Shown piece by piece: positions 46,346-57,300 of a stretch of 64,000 nt of DNA. The notes under the pieces were generated by a model. The model saw only the letters and a program-made list of their open reading frames with translations. It made no database searches and was not told the DNA's origin. Numbering within the stretch: the stretch's first letter is position 1; every line of letters begins with the position of its first letter. The translations under genes were made by a program, and so were the position numbers. Where the stretch lies: the NCBI GenBank assembly GCA_029168955.1, contig JAPDOI010000419.1:248001-312000 (forward strand), written 5' to 3'. The DNA is from Aplectana chamaeleonis (taxonomy: Eukaryota > Nematoda > Chromadorea > Rhabditida > Cosmocercidae).

Positions 46346-46663
46346 TTCATCGCCTACACATGGACTTCACAGGGCCATGAGGGATAATTGCGACACCAAC
46401 GCCAAAATTTCACTCACCGCCCCGGTGTCCGCTCCCATCAGTGATGATTGCCATATATAGCATTCGACAGACTTTCCAATTCTAGATTGCTCACTTTATT
46501 GTTGATACCATGACTAATTCTAATTTGTCTTGGTTACCTTCACAAATATACTTTTACCATCGACATATTCACCCTAGCGTTCATGCCCTTACAATGCCTC
46601 GATGAACGCATGTTTACAACAATGTAACACATGCAAGATTCGAATCGAAGCTCAACAATGACA
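46346..46663. other. No gene recognised
   Basis: Spacer inside the large inverted repeat. Confidence 0.3.
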
Positions 46664-46946
46664 TACTGTGCTCATCTGGGCCAAATTCCGGTCCGCAATC
46701 GCGTCTCGACACGCTTTGCGGCCGCACGCGCTCGAGTCAGTCGTGTTTCCAGCGCCAAAGCCGACTCAATGTGGCTTTTTTCATACAATTTCTCCAATTT
46801 TTCTTAGTTTCCACTCTCCAAAACCCACCTAGCGTCAGCAGATCGGCGGCTGCGGCGCTGGAAGCTCTTCTGACTCGGGAGCGTGCGGCCGCAAAGCGTC
46901 TCAAGACGCAATTGCGGTCCGGAATTTGGCCCAGATAAGCACAGTA
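46664..46946. mobile_element. Long-TIR hairpin MITE (TACTGTGCTTATCTGGG family), copy 2
   Basis: Same termini and about 283 bp length as 1034-1316; CAAATTCCGGTCCGCAATCG and GACACGCTTTGCGGCCGCAC are repeated in complement at the right end. Confidence 0.9.
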
Positions 46947-46982
46947 TACTGTCCTCCCTTTCGTTTCAGGGCGCATGGGATA

Positions 46983-47473
46983 GGCCCTAGTTATACACCG
47001 GCGGGACGCTGCGGAAATAGCAAGACAACTATCACTTATATGCGCCCTGCCTGCGCTCAGGCATGCCAAAAGGAACAGTAGTCGCAGAAAAACGCGCCGG
47101 AAGGCCGCACAGAGCAGTTATACACGCCGCGGCACCGTATACTGCATCCTTACGGGACCTGCCCTGTTGGAAATTTGCCAATTTCCACCAGCTGATTATT
47201 TTTCAGATTTAAAATTGTAAAAACATTACCAAAACGACATAACGAGCACTGTAATGACGAGAGGAATTGATTATTAGTGCTATTCTGCAAATAAACAGTG
47301 TCAGAAGCGAAAAAACCGATAAAATGCCATTAAAACGCCTGGAAATTTTTGTCCGCAGTATTGCGTCAAAGACGCCGAAGACGCAACATTGCAGACGAAT
47401 CCCAGATTCACGCAGCAAGCGGCGGCAATGTCATCGCGAGACGTTTTCATTCCGCTGGTGTATAACTAGGGCC
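46983..47473. mobile_element. MITE with GGCCCTAGTTATACA termini
   Basis: GGCCCTAGTTATACACCGGC on the left and the complement GGTGTATAACTAGGGCC on the right. A half copy at 63237-63400 shares TATACAACAGCGGAATGAAA, CGCCGCTTGCTGCGTG and TGACGCAATATTCC-type text with its right half. Confidence 0.8.
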
Positions 47474-48379
47474 ATACAGAGAAGCGCCCCCGTCAGCGTC
47501 CCGTATGAAGGGCGGGGCTGGGTGAGGCGATGCGGTCCCACGAAGAAGACACTGCGCCGCAATGCGATGGACGATTTCTGTGGTTTGTGGATGGTGTCGC
47601 TGTCTCACACCCTCCGCGTCTCGCTATGACGAATCAATGAATGATGCGAGAGGCCCGTCTCACCACACGGCCGGCTGGCTCGCTACCGGTTGCTCTTCTT
47701 TTCTGCGCACGGCTCTGCGTCTCTGCCTTCGTCCTGACGTGGAGACGAGGAGGCCCGCCACGACGTAATGGGGTGATAATCGAAGCTTGGCAGGGCGTAG
47801 GAAATTGCTTTTCCAGTAGACCTGGCAGCGGGTTTAAGAGAGAACGTGCGTTCGCGCAACGTAGGATCGCTGCCTCAATGCGCTCGCTGGAAACCGAAGT
47901 TCAGCATGGGGCTGATTCCTAACGAGGAGCGGTTACAGCAGTCGGAAATCGTTGTTAGCAGAATTACGCCACGAGAAATGGTGATATTCAGGCGAGTTTG
48001 CGAACACTCGACATTCGTGGAGCATTTGTCAGGTTGAAAATGTTCTCCCGAACTTGCTGTGGGAAACGTAAACACGGTTTTTAAGAACACTTCCGGAATG
48101 CTATGAAGGAACTGTGTGCTTCGTGCAAGGCCTGGGAGTGGCGTGGGAACGCCGTGAACAGGGTTCATTGCGAAGGTCTCCTGTAGAACTTCACCACGAG
48201 CGCATCTTCGCGACGTAACGGCTTTTGGAATTTTCATCGCCTGTCGGGTTTTGATAGATTTTAGGAAAAAGAACATTATTGCGAAGAGACTCAGAGAGAG
48301 CTTTACACAACATCAGCGCGGTTTCGGCGTCAGAGTTTGGGTTGTCTGACGCTTTTCCCGCTCATCAAGTACTGGAAAA
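47474..48379. other. No gene recognised
   Basis: GC-rich with overlapping long frames on both strands, none with a recognisable domain. Confidence 0.3.
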
Positions 48380-49590
48380 TATCGAAATCTCCCGATCGAG
48401 CTGCTGTAGCGCTCATCTGCAAGAAGATCATAAAAAAGGTCCCATTTGAGCCGAGAACGGGACGGCAGTGATTGCGGGTCTTTTTTCCGAAATCACCGGG
48501 GTGTCGCTAGGCGGGTGATGCATCCAGACCGGTTGTTACTGTTCTGGAAGAGGCCAAAACAAGTGCGCGAAAAGCGCTTGAGGCATTCTGGATCAATGCG
48601 AGGGATCCTAAGATCAACCGGAAGGACGAAGGTATAAATATAACGCGGGAACTACAGCCCTACATCAGATTAGCCTTCTGATTTGGGGTACTGCCTTCTG
48701 ATATCTCGGTACCCCGTCGTCTATCTACCGAATACCTGATGTTCCACGGACTTTGAAAAGGTATGTCACTCAGCTTCAAGCATCCCAGCCATTTGTTTGG
48801 AAAATTTTGTCTTGAATTTCTGTAGGGTAAAAAACTACGTTTGGCCGAGTAATTTTACACATAGATTCGACCTTTTTCAGACTCCGAAGAGGGCGAAACC
48901 GCCGAAACGTTAGTCTACAATAAAACCATACCACCTCGTGCCTGCTACAGTCAAACTATTCACCAATGTTCTGGAAGAGTCTACACTATGCGTACTTGTA
49001 ACCTCGGATATTTTGCGCCCTAGAGAAGAGCGACTATTGGGTCTCCCGGGGCGTCAAAAAGGTAAAAAACGCTTTTTTTGGCACATCTGAAGGTGGAGGA
49101 AAATCGAGTTGTTCAGATTGGGCTGCTGTAGTGCTATTTCGGGAGAGAATCACAAAAAAAGGTTATTGGCCGAGTCTCAGGTGCGCCGAGAACGTGACCC
49201 CGGAAATGAAATAGATATGGATACTTGAAAATGGGAGAGATCGAAATTTATATCCCTATATGTCAGTCAAAATCACTTCAGAGTGTTCCATTAGAATATT
49301 CACAACGGTTATATAAACACATTCAATCCTCCGACCACAATTCCACCTCCGCGTCTCGCGCACTCGATTGATTTTGTCACGCCTATATGCCTTACTGCAT
49401 AGTAAGACATGTGAGGGCTTAAGAGGAAGAGCTCTCAATGCTGATTCCATATATCTTTTCAGATTCCAGAAAGGGCCACTTTGAACAGAGTTATGAGGAA
49501 AGGACGCAAAAGACGCGTTTTTGCGTCTTTTTCGTCCAAAACATAAAAGATACGGCCTGTATTGTACAATGCCATTTTTCTGTAGAAATC
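48380..49590. mobile_element. Large inverted repeat, right arm, interrupted by a Penelope fragment
   Basis: Complement of 45235-46345: CCCATTTGAGCCGAGAACGG at 48438, GCGCCCTAGAGAAGAGCGAC with GGGGCGTCAAAAAGG at 49015-49070, then the GGACGCAAAAGACGCG segment at 49500. A 414-bp Penelope 3' fragment interrupts it at 48551-48964. Confidence 0.75.
48551..48976 (+). mobile_element. Penelope-like element, 5'-truncated 3' fragment with 12-bp target duplication
   Basis: From about 48567 the plus strand reads ARKALEAFWINARDPKINRK and, shortly after, TRELQPYIRLAF-stop: the C-terminal end of a Penelope-like element GIY-YIG endonuclease region (consensus ARK-LEAFWI-A--P--NRK). The only copy of the rest is missing. 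The fragment is bounded by GTTCTGGAAGAG at about 48540-48551 and again at about 48966-48977, a 12-bp direct repeat typical of Penelope target duplications. A 3' UTR with GGGCGAAACCGCCGAAACG follows the stop. The fragment sits within the right arm of the large inverted repeat, so it postdates it. Confidence 0.8.
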
Positions 49591-49719
49591 TATACAAAAA
49601 AGTTCGTAACTCTGTTCAGAGAATTAACCCGCAGCTGCAGTGTACAAATTCGAATTCTACGTTGAGAATTGATCCTATAAACACATAATTCACTTGGAAT
49701 GGCCACAGCATGTAATGAT

Positions 49720-50011
49720 CCTTTCCTTGTCAGAACAAATTTGTGAACTCCGAGGTACAGTATACCGGGTACGATGCGGAGAATGTTATATGCGCGAGAC
49801 ACTGATGCCTTTGAAATTCCGGCTAGATGAGCATCGCAAAGAACTATCCAACCCAGCCGCCTACACCAACAGTAGTTTCTCAAGGCACCGTACGAGCAGA
49901 CACTTAGAAGAAGACGCTCTCTCTTTCAAAGTGACTGTTCTCCATAAACTCCTGATACGGCCACTGGAGAGAAAAATAATGGAGGCGAGAGAAATCCAAC
50001 GTGCTCAATAA
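49720..50011 (+). pseudogene. Penelope-type GIY-YIG endonuclease domain, decayed fragment
   Basis: A frame open from 49694 to 50011 carries GTVYRVRCGECYMRETLMP, FRLDEHRKELSNPA, SRHRTSRHLEED and ERKIMEAREIQRA. This follows the GIY-YIG layout of Penelope-like elements (VY-I-C--C---YIGET-RPL--R--EHR, HR--H, RK--EA--I). The usual GIY/YIG core residues are altered (YMRET where YIGET is expected), and no reverse transcriptase precedes it. It would cleave target DNA during retrotransposition; this copy is a remnant. It differs from the 48551 fragment, so two Penelope lineages are represented. Confidence 0.65.
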
Positions 50012-50612
50012 GAGATCAAAGCAAAGGGAAAACTGAATGACCTGGTCAGATTGATACTTTGATACCGCGCGCTCGCTAAGGCTCCATCCGTAGCAAACGA
50101 CCAGCGGCAAAGCGTCACGGCGTCGGAGCGTCGAGCGCCAGCGCTCAAACGCTGGCCCATGACGCTCGACGGCTGGCGCATTCAACGTGTCCGCGGACGG
50201 CACGTGGTTAACGGTGGTATCGATAATATTAGTGACAGCCGTCGCGGTCACTATGCCTCCACCGTCCGCGACTGGCCGGCTGCAGTGGTCGAGGGGGGGG
50301 TCGCTGGGGAGTCAGATCAATAGCAAATGCTGAAGATGCAAACCCCCAGCGTCACTTTACGGTCACTTGACGCTGGGACGTCTGCTATGGACGGAGCTTA
50401 ATGGCCCTTTCCATACAGGGGGTTAGTTTTGCGCACACTTGCACACAAAAGGGGTGGGTTTCTCCTTTCCGCTCTCATCCTCTATTTCAGCACTCTTGCA
50501 TCTGTGTTTAACTCGTTCAAACTACCCGTTGGCCGTTCAGTGTCTGTAACCGGAAAGTATGTAGCTTTGATGCTCTGCACACCTAGGTGTAACATACTGT
50601 ATTATTTTCAAG
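50012..50612. other. Intron candidate; no second gene
   Basis: Contains a GC-rich block (50070-50290) with CGTCACGGCGTCGGAGCGTC repeats. A 66-nt splice-bounded open segment (50491-50556, TTTCAG to GTATGT) encodes TLASVFNSFKLPVGRS but its phase does not join to the next CAP exons, so it is left uncalled. Confidence 0.3.
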
Positions 50613-50646
50613 GTCTGATGATGCCATCATTGGCGAAAGCTTACCA
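50613..50646 (+). CDS. CAP/SCP-domain protein, small internal exon
   Basis: After TATTATTTTCAAG, a 34-nt exon reads GT-CTG-ATG-ATG... and ends CA before GTAAAG, encoding LMMPSLAKAY. Phase 1 in and phase 2 out agree with the exons proposed at 40732 and 50713. The GEN block expected around here in typical CAP proteins is not recognisable, so either this family member lacks it or an exon is missed. Confidence 0.35.
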
Positions 50647-50712
50647 GTAAAGAGTGAAGAGAAAAGCCTCGGATTCTCATTCAACAACAAAATCATTTCC
50701 ATTCTATTATAG

Positions 50713-50845
50713 GACTACTATTATTTCTCGCAACTTCGAAGAGTACATTAGTTTGGCTGCTTACCACTGGTATCGCCCAATACTCATGTACACGCTGGGC
50801 GACAATGTTACGTACACCGATACACATCTGGAATCATTCGTAAAC
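50713..50845 (+). CDS. CAP/SCP-domain protein, exon with A-x3-WY block
   Basis: Acceptor TTCTATTATAG; encoded text NFEEYISLAAYHWYRPILMY then NVTYTDTHLESFVN, followed by GTGAGA. The A-x3-WY-x-P, YTD and FVN blocks match the middle of nematode CAP domains, where the helix with the conserved Trp leads into the F-A-N-M-V segment. Joining in phase 0 to the exon at 52315 (MIYHKSWNFGC) restores that segment exactly. An alternative donor 39 bp downstream (AAG-GTGAGT) is stronger but would insert residues that the family lacks. Confidence 0.6.
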
Positions 50846-50884
50846 GTGAGATTTTGTCAAAGTATTTTGAAGAACGTGTTGAAG

Positions 50885-52314
50885 GTGAGTGTGGTCTTCG
50901 ATGTTACACTGGGTTTGAGGTGCATGTCTCACCTACTTCAACAATCATGTCAAAGGAACATAGGGGAAAGTCGTATTTCCTGCAGATGAACACGCGGTTG
51001 CACTAGTTATCAACATTCGCCAAAGGGGTTTTTTTCAAATAGGGGGGAGGGACTCTTCGCAACCATGAATTCTACAAGTTAGAACTACGAGCGAACATTG
51101 TGTACATATCACTCTCTCGCCAAAACCAACACATCTACCTCAAAGTTCAAAGGAAATAACATCCAAACCATTCTCAAAGTTCATGTTTCGTGCCGTCCAC
51201 CATTGTGGACAACGTCGGCTCCTCAAGCGTTTCTCAGTTATTCAAATCTGTTAGGCCGATGGTATGCTTTGTCGCTGTCATGAGCGACAGTCATGATATT
51301 TAGCACAACTCGTGGCGGGACCAGCATCGGAGCAACGGCACTGGACGTTGTAGGAGCAGTTGTCGAGTGTCCGTCGTAGCGACGCGTCGCGAAGGGCTGA
51401 TAGTCTGCAATTGTGCAGGTGCCTGTCGCTGCCACTGTCGCTGTCGCTAGTGAGTCCACAAGACCCTATCATTGTGGCGTGCCGTGCGGCGATCGTCAAA
51501 CCACCGGCCAGTGAGGATTGAATCGCGCTATACAATCTACCGTCGCAGCGCCGTCCATTCACTAGACTCAATTCTACCAGACAATTCTATATAGAAATGG
51601 CTGAGAAGTATCATCGATGACATCTGACAAAGGTTCACACACATGTCAGTATTTTGGATTCTATGAGTTGCTCGGCGTAATGAAAACCCAGAATTTGTAC
51701 TAGAAGGTCATACTACTGGGTCAAACGGAAGTCCAGTCGCGCAAGAATCACTTAATATTGTTCCGGCTGTGAGTTGGTGTAGGCCTTATCTCCTCTCCCT
51801 CTTCAACACGTTCACAATCATTGTTGACAACACAACTGTTTCAGAGGGGAAATGAAATATGTTACGGCCCTCGTGGTTGCAAGAACTACGCATGTAGCCA
51901 TGTTTTTCTTATTGAACGCCTTCCCGGTTTCTTGTTAAAAACCCTATTCTATCCGCCCAAGTATTAATTTAAAACAATGTAATTTTTTAATTAAGAAATG
52001 TTTTCGCCCAAACTTCTCCCAGGGGGTTATTTCAGAAGAATATGAGAGACGCTCTCAATTCTTCAATCTATAAGGACAGTTTACGGCAGATAAGTTTTAT
52101 TTTACATTCAGAGCTCGCAACTTCTACGTAACTTTACCTAACTTTTTTTTACTATTTCTCGGGCAGCTAGGATGGGGTTTTTATGACTACCCGGGAGGTA
52201 GTCGATCAGAAAGACCTGGTTTCATGAATAGTTCAGGCGACCAGGTCTGGTCATTCCCTTGTTAGATAAATATTGTTTGAATTCTCACCTGAGATATGTA
52301 CTCCAGTTTTTCAG
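50885..52314. other. Intron of the CAP gene
   Basis: About 1.4 kb without a second recognised gene. 51290-51570 has a GC-rich patch with repeated GTCGCTGTC/GCGACAG segments forming loose inverted repeats. Confidence 0.35.
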
Positions 52315-52421
52315 ATGATCTATCATAAATCTTGGAATTTCGGATGCTATGTGAGAACTTGCTCGCAAAACACCAGGGATGCACTATTCAAAGCTGCGGT
52401 GGCTTGTGTCTACGGTTCAAA
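52315..52421 (+). CDS. CAP/SCP-domain protein, exon with GC-x5-C block
   Basis: Acceptor CTCCAGTTTTTCAG, then MIYHKSWNFGCYVRTC, a variable stretch, and AAVACVYGSK before GTAAGT. This is the CAP signature 2 region: M-x-W/Y-x2-S-x3-GC-x-V-x2-C, then VxCxY near the domain end. Splice sites at both ends are strong and the frame is open, so the exon looks intact. CAP proteins of this kind are secreted and disulfide-bonded; their functions in parasites are mostly immunomodulatory or unknown. Which subfamily this is cannot be told. Confidence 0.65.
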
Positions 52422-52479
52422 GTAAGTACCTGTGAGTGGTCTAGACATTATACGTCAACTTTGGGAAATCTATAGCGAG

Positions 52480-52575
52480 CTGTTGATTTTTTTTATCACC
52501 CGCAAAGGAGCGGTGGGCCTTGGTGAAATATATCTGGCGATAAGGAGGTTCCGACAACAAAAACAACCGTTTCTT
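52480..52575. repeat. Diverged small MITE in the last CAP intron
   Basis: TGTTGATTTTTTTTATCACC, AAGGAGCGGTGGGCC and GATAAGGAGGTTCCGACAAC align with the 14332-14511 element. Confidence 0.55.
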
Positions 52576-52673
52576 GCATAGGCAGTCTCAAGAATTTTTC
52601 GTTCTCTTGTATCAAAACTATGAGGCATGGTGGGAATAGCTACGGTTTCTGACGATATCCCCGAACTCACAAG

Positions 52674-52692
52674 GGAAGTATACAAAGCATAG
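52674..52692 (+). CDS. Possible last CAP exon
   Basis: ACTCACAAG is followed by G-GAA-GTA-TAC-AAA-GCA-TAG, which completes the split AA-G codon of the previous exon and would end the protein ...GSK-EVYKA. The acceptor is poor; alternative acceptors nearby (GTCAG at 52720) also remain open for some codons. Confidence 0.25.
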
Positions 52693-52739
52693 GTCGCATC
52701 TGCAAAAACGAATTGTATTGTCAGAATCTACTTGATACC

Positions 52740-53430
52740 TAGAGTAAAACCGTACAGTATACCGTCCCGAGCCGCTGGTTCCAAAAAGGTATAAGCGTTC
52801 TTAACGAAAAGGTAAGGGTAACCAACAAAATTTTCGGGGTTTTTTGACGGAAATCCGGGTTTCGCTCAAAACTTGTGCGCAGGGGTAATATAAGGTGCTG
52901 AAAACGATTCTGTCTTGATATTTCGAAAATCGGCAAAAGGACATCAAATTCGTATTCACCACCACGAATAACCCCCGCATACAAGTTTTGACTCAAATCT
53001 GAGACTTTGACCGAACTACCGTATACCCACCGTAATCTACCACAATCCGTCAAAAATCGGCAAACAAACCGCAGGTTCGTGTTGTGCACTCCGAATAACA
53101 TCCAGAAATCACGAATGTCGCGTTTTGCCGTCAAGAGTTTCCACCCCTGGGATGCCTTGAACGAATTAAGTCGAAAACTCTGAAAAATCGACAAATAAAC
53201 CTCAAAGTCGTGATCAGCGCCACAATTAACCCCTCATCCCCCTCCGTAAGGATGTTAAGTCAAATGTGAGACCATTTTCTTGAGCGCATCTAGTAATCTC
53301 TAACTAACATGTAATAAGTCTGCGCAAGGTTAGGAAAATTGCTTTGCTAGGAGCGGTTGTTTTGGAAGCTGAACACGATCATGTGGTCCGTTCCCGGTTT
53401 AAGGAAAGTTTCCTGCCCGTTTGGGAGGTT
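52740..53430 (+). repeat. Interspersed repeat family P copy
   Basis: GGTGCTGAAAACGATTCTG, CGAATAACCCCCGCATACAA, TACCACAATCCGTCAAAAAT and GAATTAAGTCGAAAACTC blocks recur from 36670-37540 and 42010-43050. Confidence 0.6.
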
Positions 53431-53697
53431 CTCGTGCCGGGAAAAATTCAGTGGTCTCAATAAACCTGTTTTAAAACAGAGTTTTCTTAATTGTTATCTC
53501 TGGTAGAGAAACAAAAAGGAGGAAATTATGGTCTGAGAGGAAAGTGCTGCACAACACCTCACCTAGCTCTTTAAAACGCCGTTCAAGCATGCATAATAGT
53601 CAATTCTTAAGAAGTGACCCGCTGCAATCTAAAATTGAAGGCGGACCTGCTTTCATGTGCCGTCTCTCAGTCTATTCCTAGCAGCGGAGCTTAGCGA

Positions 53698-54240
53698 CTA
53701 TATAGCATAGCTTCGTCGGGTGGAGCCAGGTATCCACCAACCTTTACCTCTGGGCAGGTGAAGGTTGGAACCTTCGCCATTGGAAAAACCAGTGACTACC
53801 ACGGAAACGCCCCGAAAAAGAATGAAAGTGGTCCGACGTTCCTGCAAGCCATTTTCAAGATTAGATGGGTGTCTTCGCCGGTTTTTCGTCCATACCTGTT
53901 TTCTGCTTAGAGACAGGCCTTTGGTGAAGGTTGCTTTTGAAATTCTCATGAAATTTTGCATTGACTAGCGTTTCCAGTTTCAAAAAATACAAAAGTGCAT
54001 TTTTTGTGCTTGGAGTTATCGGTTTTTTGTTCATGACTTCTTTCCGCTAGGGGATAGACCTTTGGTAAAAATTGTTCTCGGAATACCTATACAATTCTGC
54101 ATCGAATAGCGTTTCCAGGTTTAAAAAAATATTATCTCGACACTTCAACCTAAATCATTTAACGAAACAGCAGTTTTTCGCCTATAACTCTTCAAACTTT
54201 ACAGACAAGGTCATAAGGTAAAGGTTATTTTCGGAATGAG
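53698..54240 (-). repeat. Inverted-repeat block L of the 53.7-61.4 kb complex
   Basis: Begins near GCATAGCTTCGTCGGGTGGA, whose complement (CCAACGAAGCTATGC) closes the complex at about 61380-61395. Contains subrepeats of the form CCTTTGGT-AA--TT---GAAT----ATTCTGCAT at about 53920, 54060 and 54215. These recur in opposite orientation at 57500-57910 and 60840-61300. Confidence 0.65.
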
Positions 54241-54359
54241 CTAGCATGGTCGGCGGAGCCGAGCTTCATATTAATCTCCATAGGGTGCTCTCGCCTCTAT
54301 GGTGTGAGTGAACTCCGCCATCGCCGGTCCCAAGCCCGGATGAGAAAGGAGGAGGGTTG

Positions 54360-57300
54360 CCCCCCCCCCCATGCTACCGACGGGCTGGAAAACCTAAGGT
54401 GGTATCCATGGAGAGTCTCATAGGATATCGCGATACTGTTACCGCATTCGGGTCAGCCGAAGCGCTAGCACTGGGCACCCAGGGTGTTGGTGACAAGTAT
54501 GCTTCTGGCCAGAATGACGCCAAAGAAGGAGGTGCGGTTTGCCGTTTGGAATGTACGATCAGGACATTACGTTGGACAAAAAGAAGTCATTGCCAGGGAA
54601 CTGTCGAGGTCGAAGATATCGGTAGCAGCACTGTCTGAACTGAGGATCAGCGGTTGTGAAACAATGATTGTCCAGGTGCCAGATACTGAAGAAAAGATGG
54701 TATTGTACTACTCCGGTGGCGAAGGACATCACGAAGGTGTTGGATTCATGTTGAACTGGCAAACGTCTGGAAGCGTCATCTCTTTCGAGCCGATTTCGAG
54801 CAGGATTGCAGTTCTGACGTTAAAAGGAACTATTAAGACGCATGTCGTGGCTATCTATGCTACGATGGAGCCTAGCTCTGGATCCGATAAGGACGCGTTC
54901 TACGCCCAAGTGCAAGACGTACCGAATGCAATTCCAAAGACTGGCCTAATCCTTGTCACAGGTGACTTTAATGCACGTGTAGGAAATGACAGAATTGGCT
55001 GGGAAAGGAGTATTGGGCAGATTCGGCGTTGGCGAGTTGAATAAATGGTCTGCGTCTGCTCTCATTTACAGCGTTCAATGGACATATTGTCGGGAACAGT
55101 CACTCCAGTACCGCAGGAAGCACCAACTGACTTGGAGAAGTCCTTCTGGACGAGACGCAGCCACGTTGGACTATGTGCTGATGAGTTCACGTTTTAGGTC
55201 ATCGCTCAAAGACTTCCGTGCTATGAGAGGTCCAGATTGTGCTACAGACCACTACCTTCTTCGTGAAGTTGTGCAGCTCCGCCTACAACGGACTACGCGA
55301 ATGGAACCTCCTGAACATTAACTCGACTAGACACACCTCATGGTATCCGAGACGAAGGAGTTGTTCCAAGTGGTACTGTCAGACCGCTTCGCATCATTGT
55401 CGGACAAGGCATCGGTGGACGAGCAGGAGCGGCAAATATCAGACGCCATCTTGGAAAGTGCTAAGCCACTTTGCCCTGTTACTCGCAGGCGGATCCAGCC
55501 GTGGATAATAGACGAATCCTTGCTACTCATCGAAGAAAGGAAGCGAGCAAAACTGACTGATTTTGATCGATACCGGCAACTAAGCAGAGAACATCGTTGC
55601 AGGCTGAAAGCAGAAAGGGAGTCGTACTGCAATAAAGTGACTGATGATGTAGAGGAGTACGCTAACAGGCATGACTATCGCACGCTCTTCCGGACACTCA
55701 AGCGGCTTGGAAAGAAGACGAAATGCGTTAGCGATGGTATAAGAAATGCAGATGGATCATTTGTGCGCTCTGTGGACGAGCGTCTTCGTCGCTGGCGACA
55801 GTTTTTCAGTGAGCTCTACACTCGCGAAGCGCCACAAGGGCCGCTTGCCGAGCCACCGTCAATCGATGCGCCAGAAGATTCTGATCTCGGCTCAGAGCCC
55901 TCTGTGGAGGAACTGACGACTGCTTTCAGATCGCTGAAGAAAGGCAGGGCATCAGGCGTTGACAATGTTGCTGCTGAGGCCATCAAAGCGGGTGAAAGCG
56001 TGTTGCTACTTCAGCTTCATCGTCTAATAACTCTCATCTGGCAGTCCGAGAACATACCTGCTACTTGGAAACGTGCCATAATTATACCCATTCACAAGAA
56101 GGGCGAAGTCAGGGACTGAAAAAATTACCGAGGGATCAGTCTGCGGTCAATCGTAGGCAAAGTCTTCATGAAGATTATCTAGAGCAGACTTCAACGTCAT
56201 CGAGAACAGATTTGTCGTGAAGAACAAGCAGGGTTTCGGCCTGGGAGAAGCTGCAGTGATCAAATTTTCGCTCTTCGACAACTTATGGAAGAGAGGACCC
56301 CCACTGGGAAGCTAATTGTCGTCAGTTTCATTGTTGATAGCGAACATGTACCAGACAAGATAGTTAACCTGCCCCAGAAAACGTATGAATATTCTTCCAG
56401 CTCGGTTCGCGTTGGAGATAAGCCGTCGGAGGAGTTTACGGTGAAAGCTGGAGTTCGCCAAGGTGATGTTATATCGCCGTTGCTCTTCAATACTGTCGTC
56501 GACGCTATTATGAGGGAGGTCTCTGAGAACAGAAGAGGTGTTCAGTATAGCAGTAATGGATACGTCTCGGATCTGATGTTAGCGGATGACAGTGCAGTGT
56601 TTGCGGATACCGATGAGGATGCAACGTACCTGATAAATAGAGTGGTGCATGTTGCAAGCTCTCACTGCCTAAGTTTAAATCAGGAGAAGACAACAGTGAT
56701 GACATCGGATGGCTCGCCTGCAACAGTGCACTTCGAAGGGGCGGAACTTCAGCAGGTCAAGGAGTTCAAATACCTTGGATAAGTCGTGCAAGAATGGAAA
56801 GTTGCGGCAACAGCAGAGGTATGCAGCAGGATCGGGCATTCATCCAGTGCGTTTGCATCAATTGGTTGGTATCTGTGGAAGAAAAACAATGTCTCACTGG
56901 ACACTAAAATGCGATTGCTTCGAGCGCTAATAATTTCGATACTACTGTATGGTTCGGAAACATGGACTCTACTGAAGCTAGACCTTGTCAAGCTGGAAGT
57001 CTTCCACTTGCGGTGCCTGCGACAGATTCTTGGGATCACGATTCGTGACCGTATTTGCAACGATAATATTAGAAGGAGCTGTATGGATCAACCGCTGGTT
57101 GAAGAGCAACTGAAAACTAGAAGATTACGGTGGTTTGGACATGTATGTAGTATGGATGCTAGCCGGCTCCCGTATGCTGTGACGGAAGCGCCCGCCATCG
57201 TGGAAGATCCAGAGAGCGGCCCCGAAGAAGACGTGGCTCGAGCATATAGAAGAAGATCTGAAAACCCAACGGTGCAGTGTCCTTAACGCTAAACTTATTG

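Noticed and set aside
47875..48276. 133-codon minus-strand open frame in GC-rich DNA
   Set aside because: No recognisable domain, overlapping open frames on the other strand, no splice support.
50491..50556. Splice-bounded segment TLASVFNSFKLPVGRS as the N-terminal HN/R block of the CAP gene
   Set aside because: Lies downstream of the YDC-LE exon that should follow it, and its phase does not match the adjacent CAP exons.
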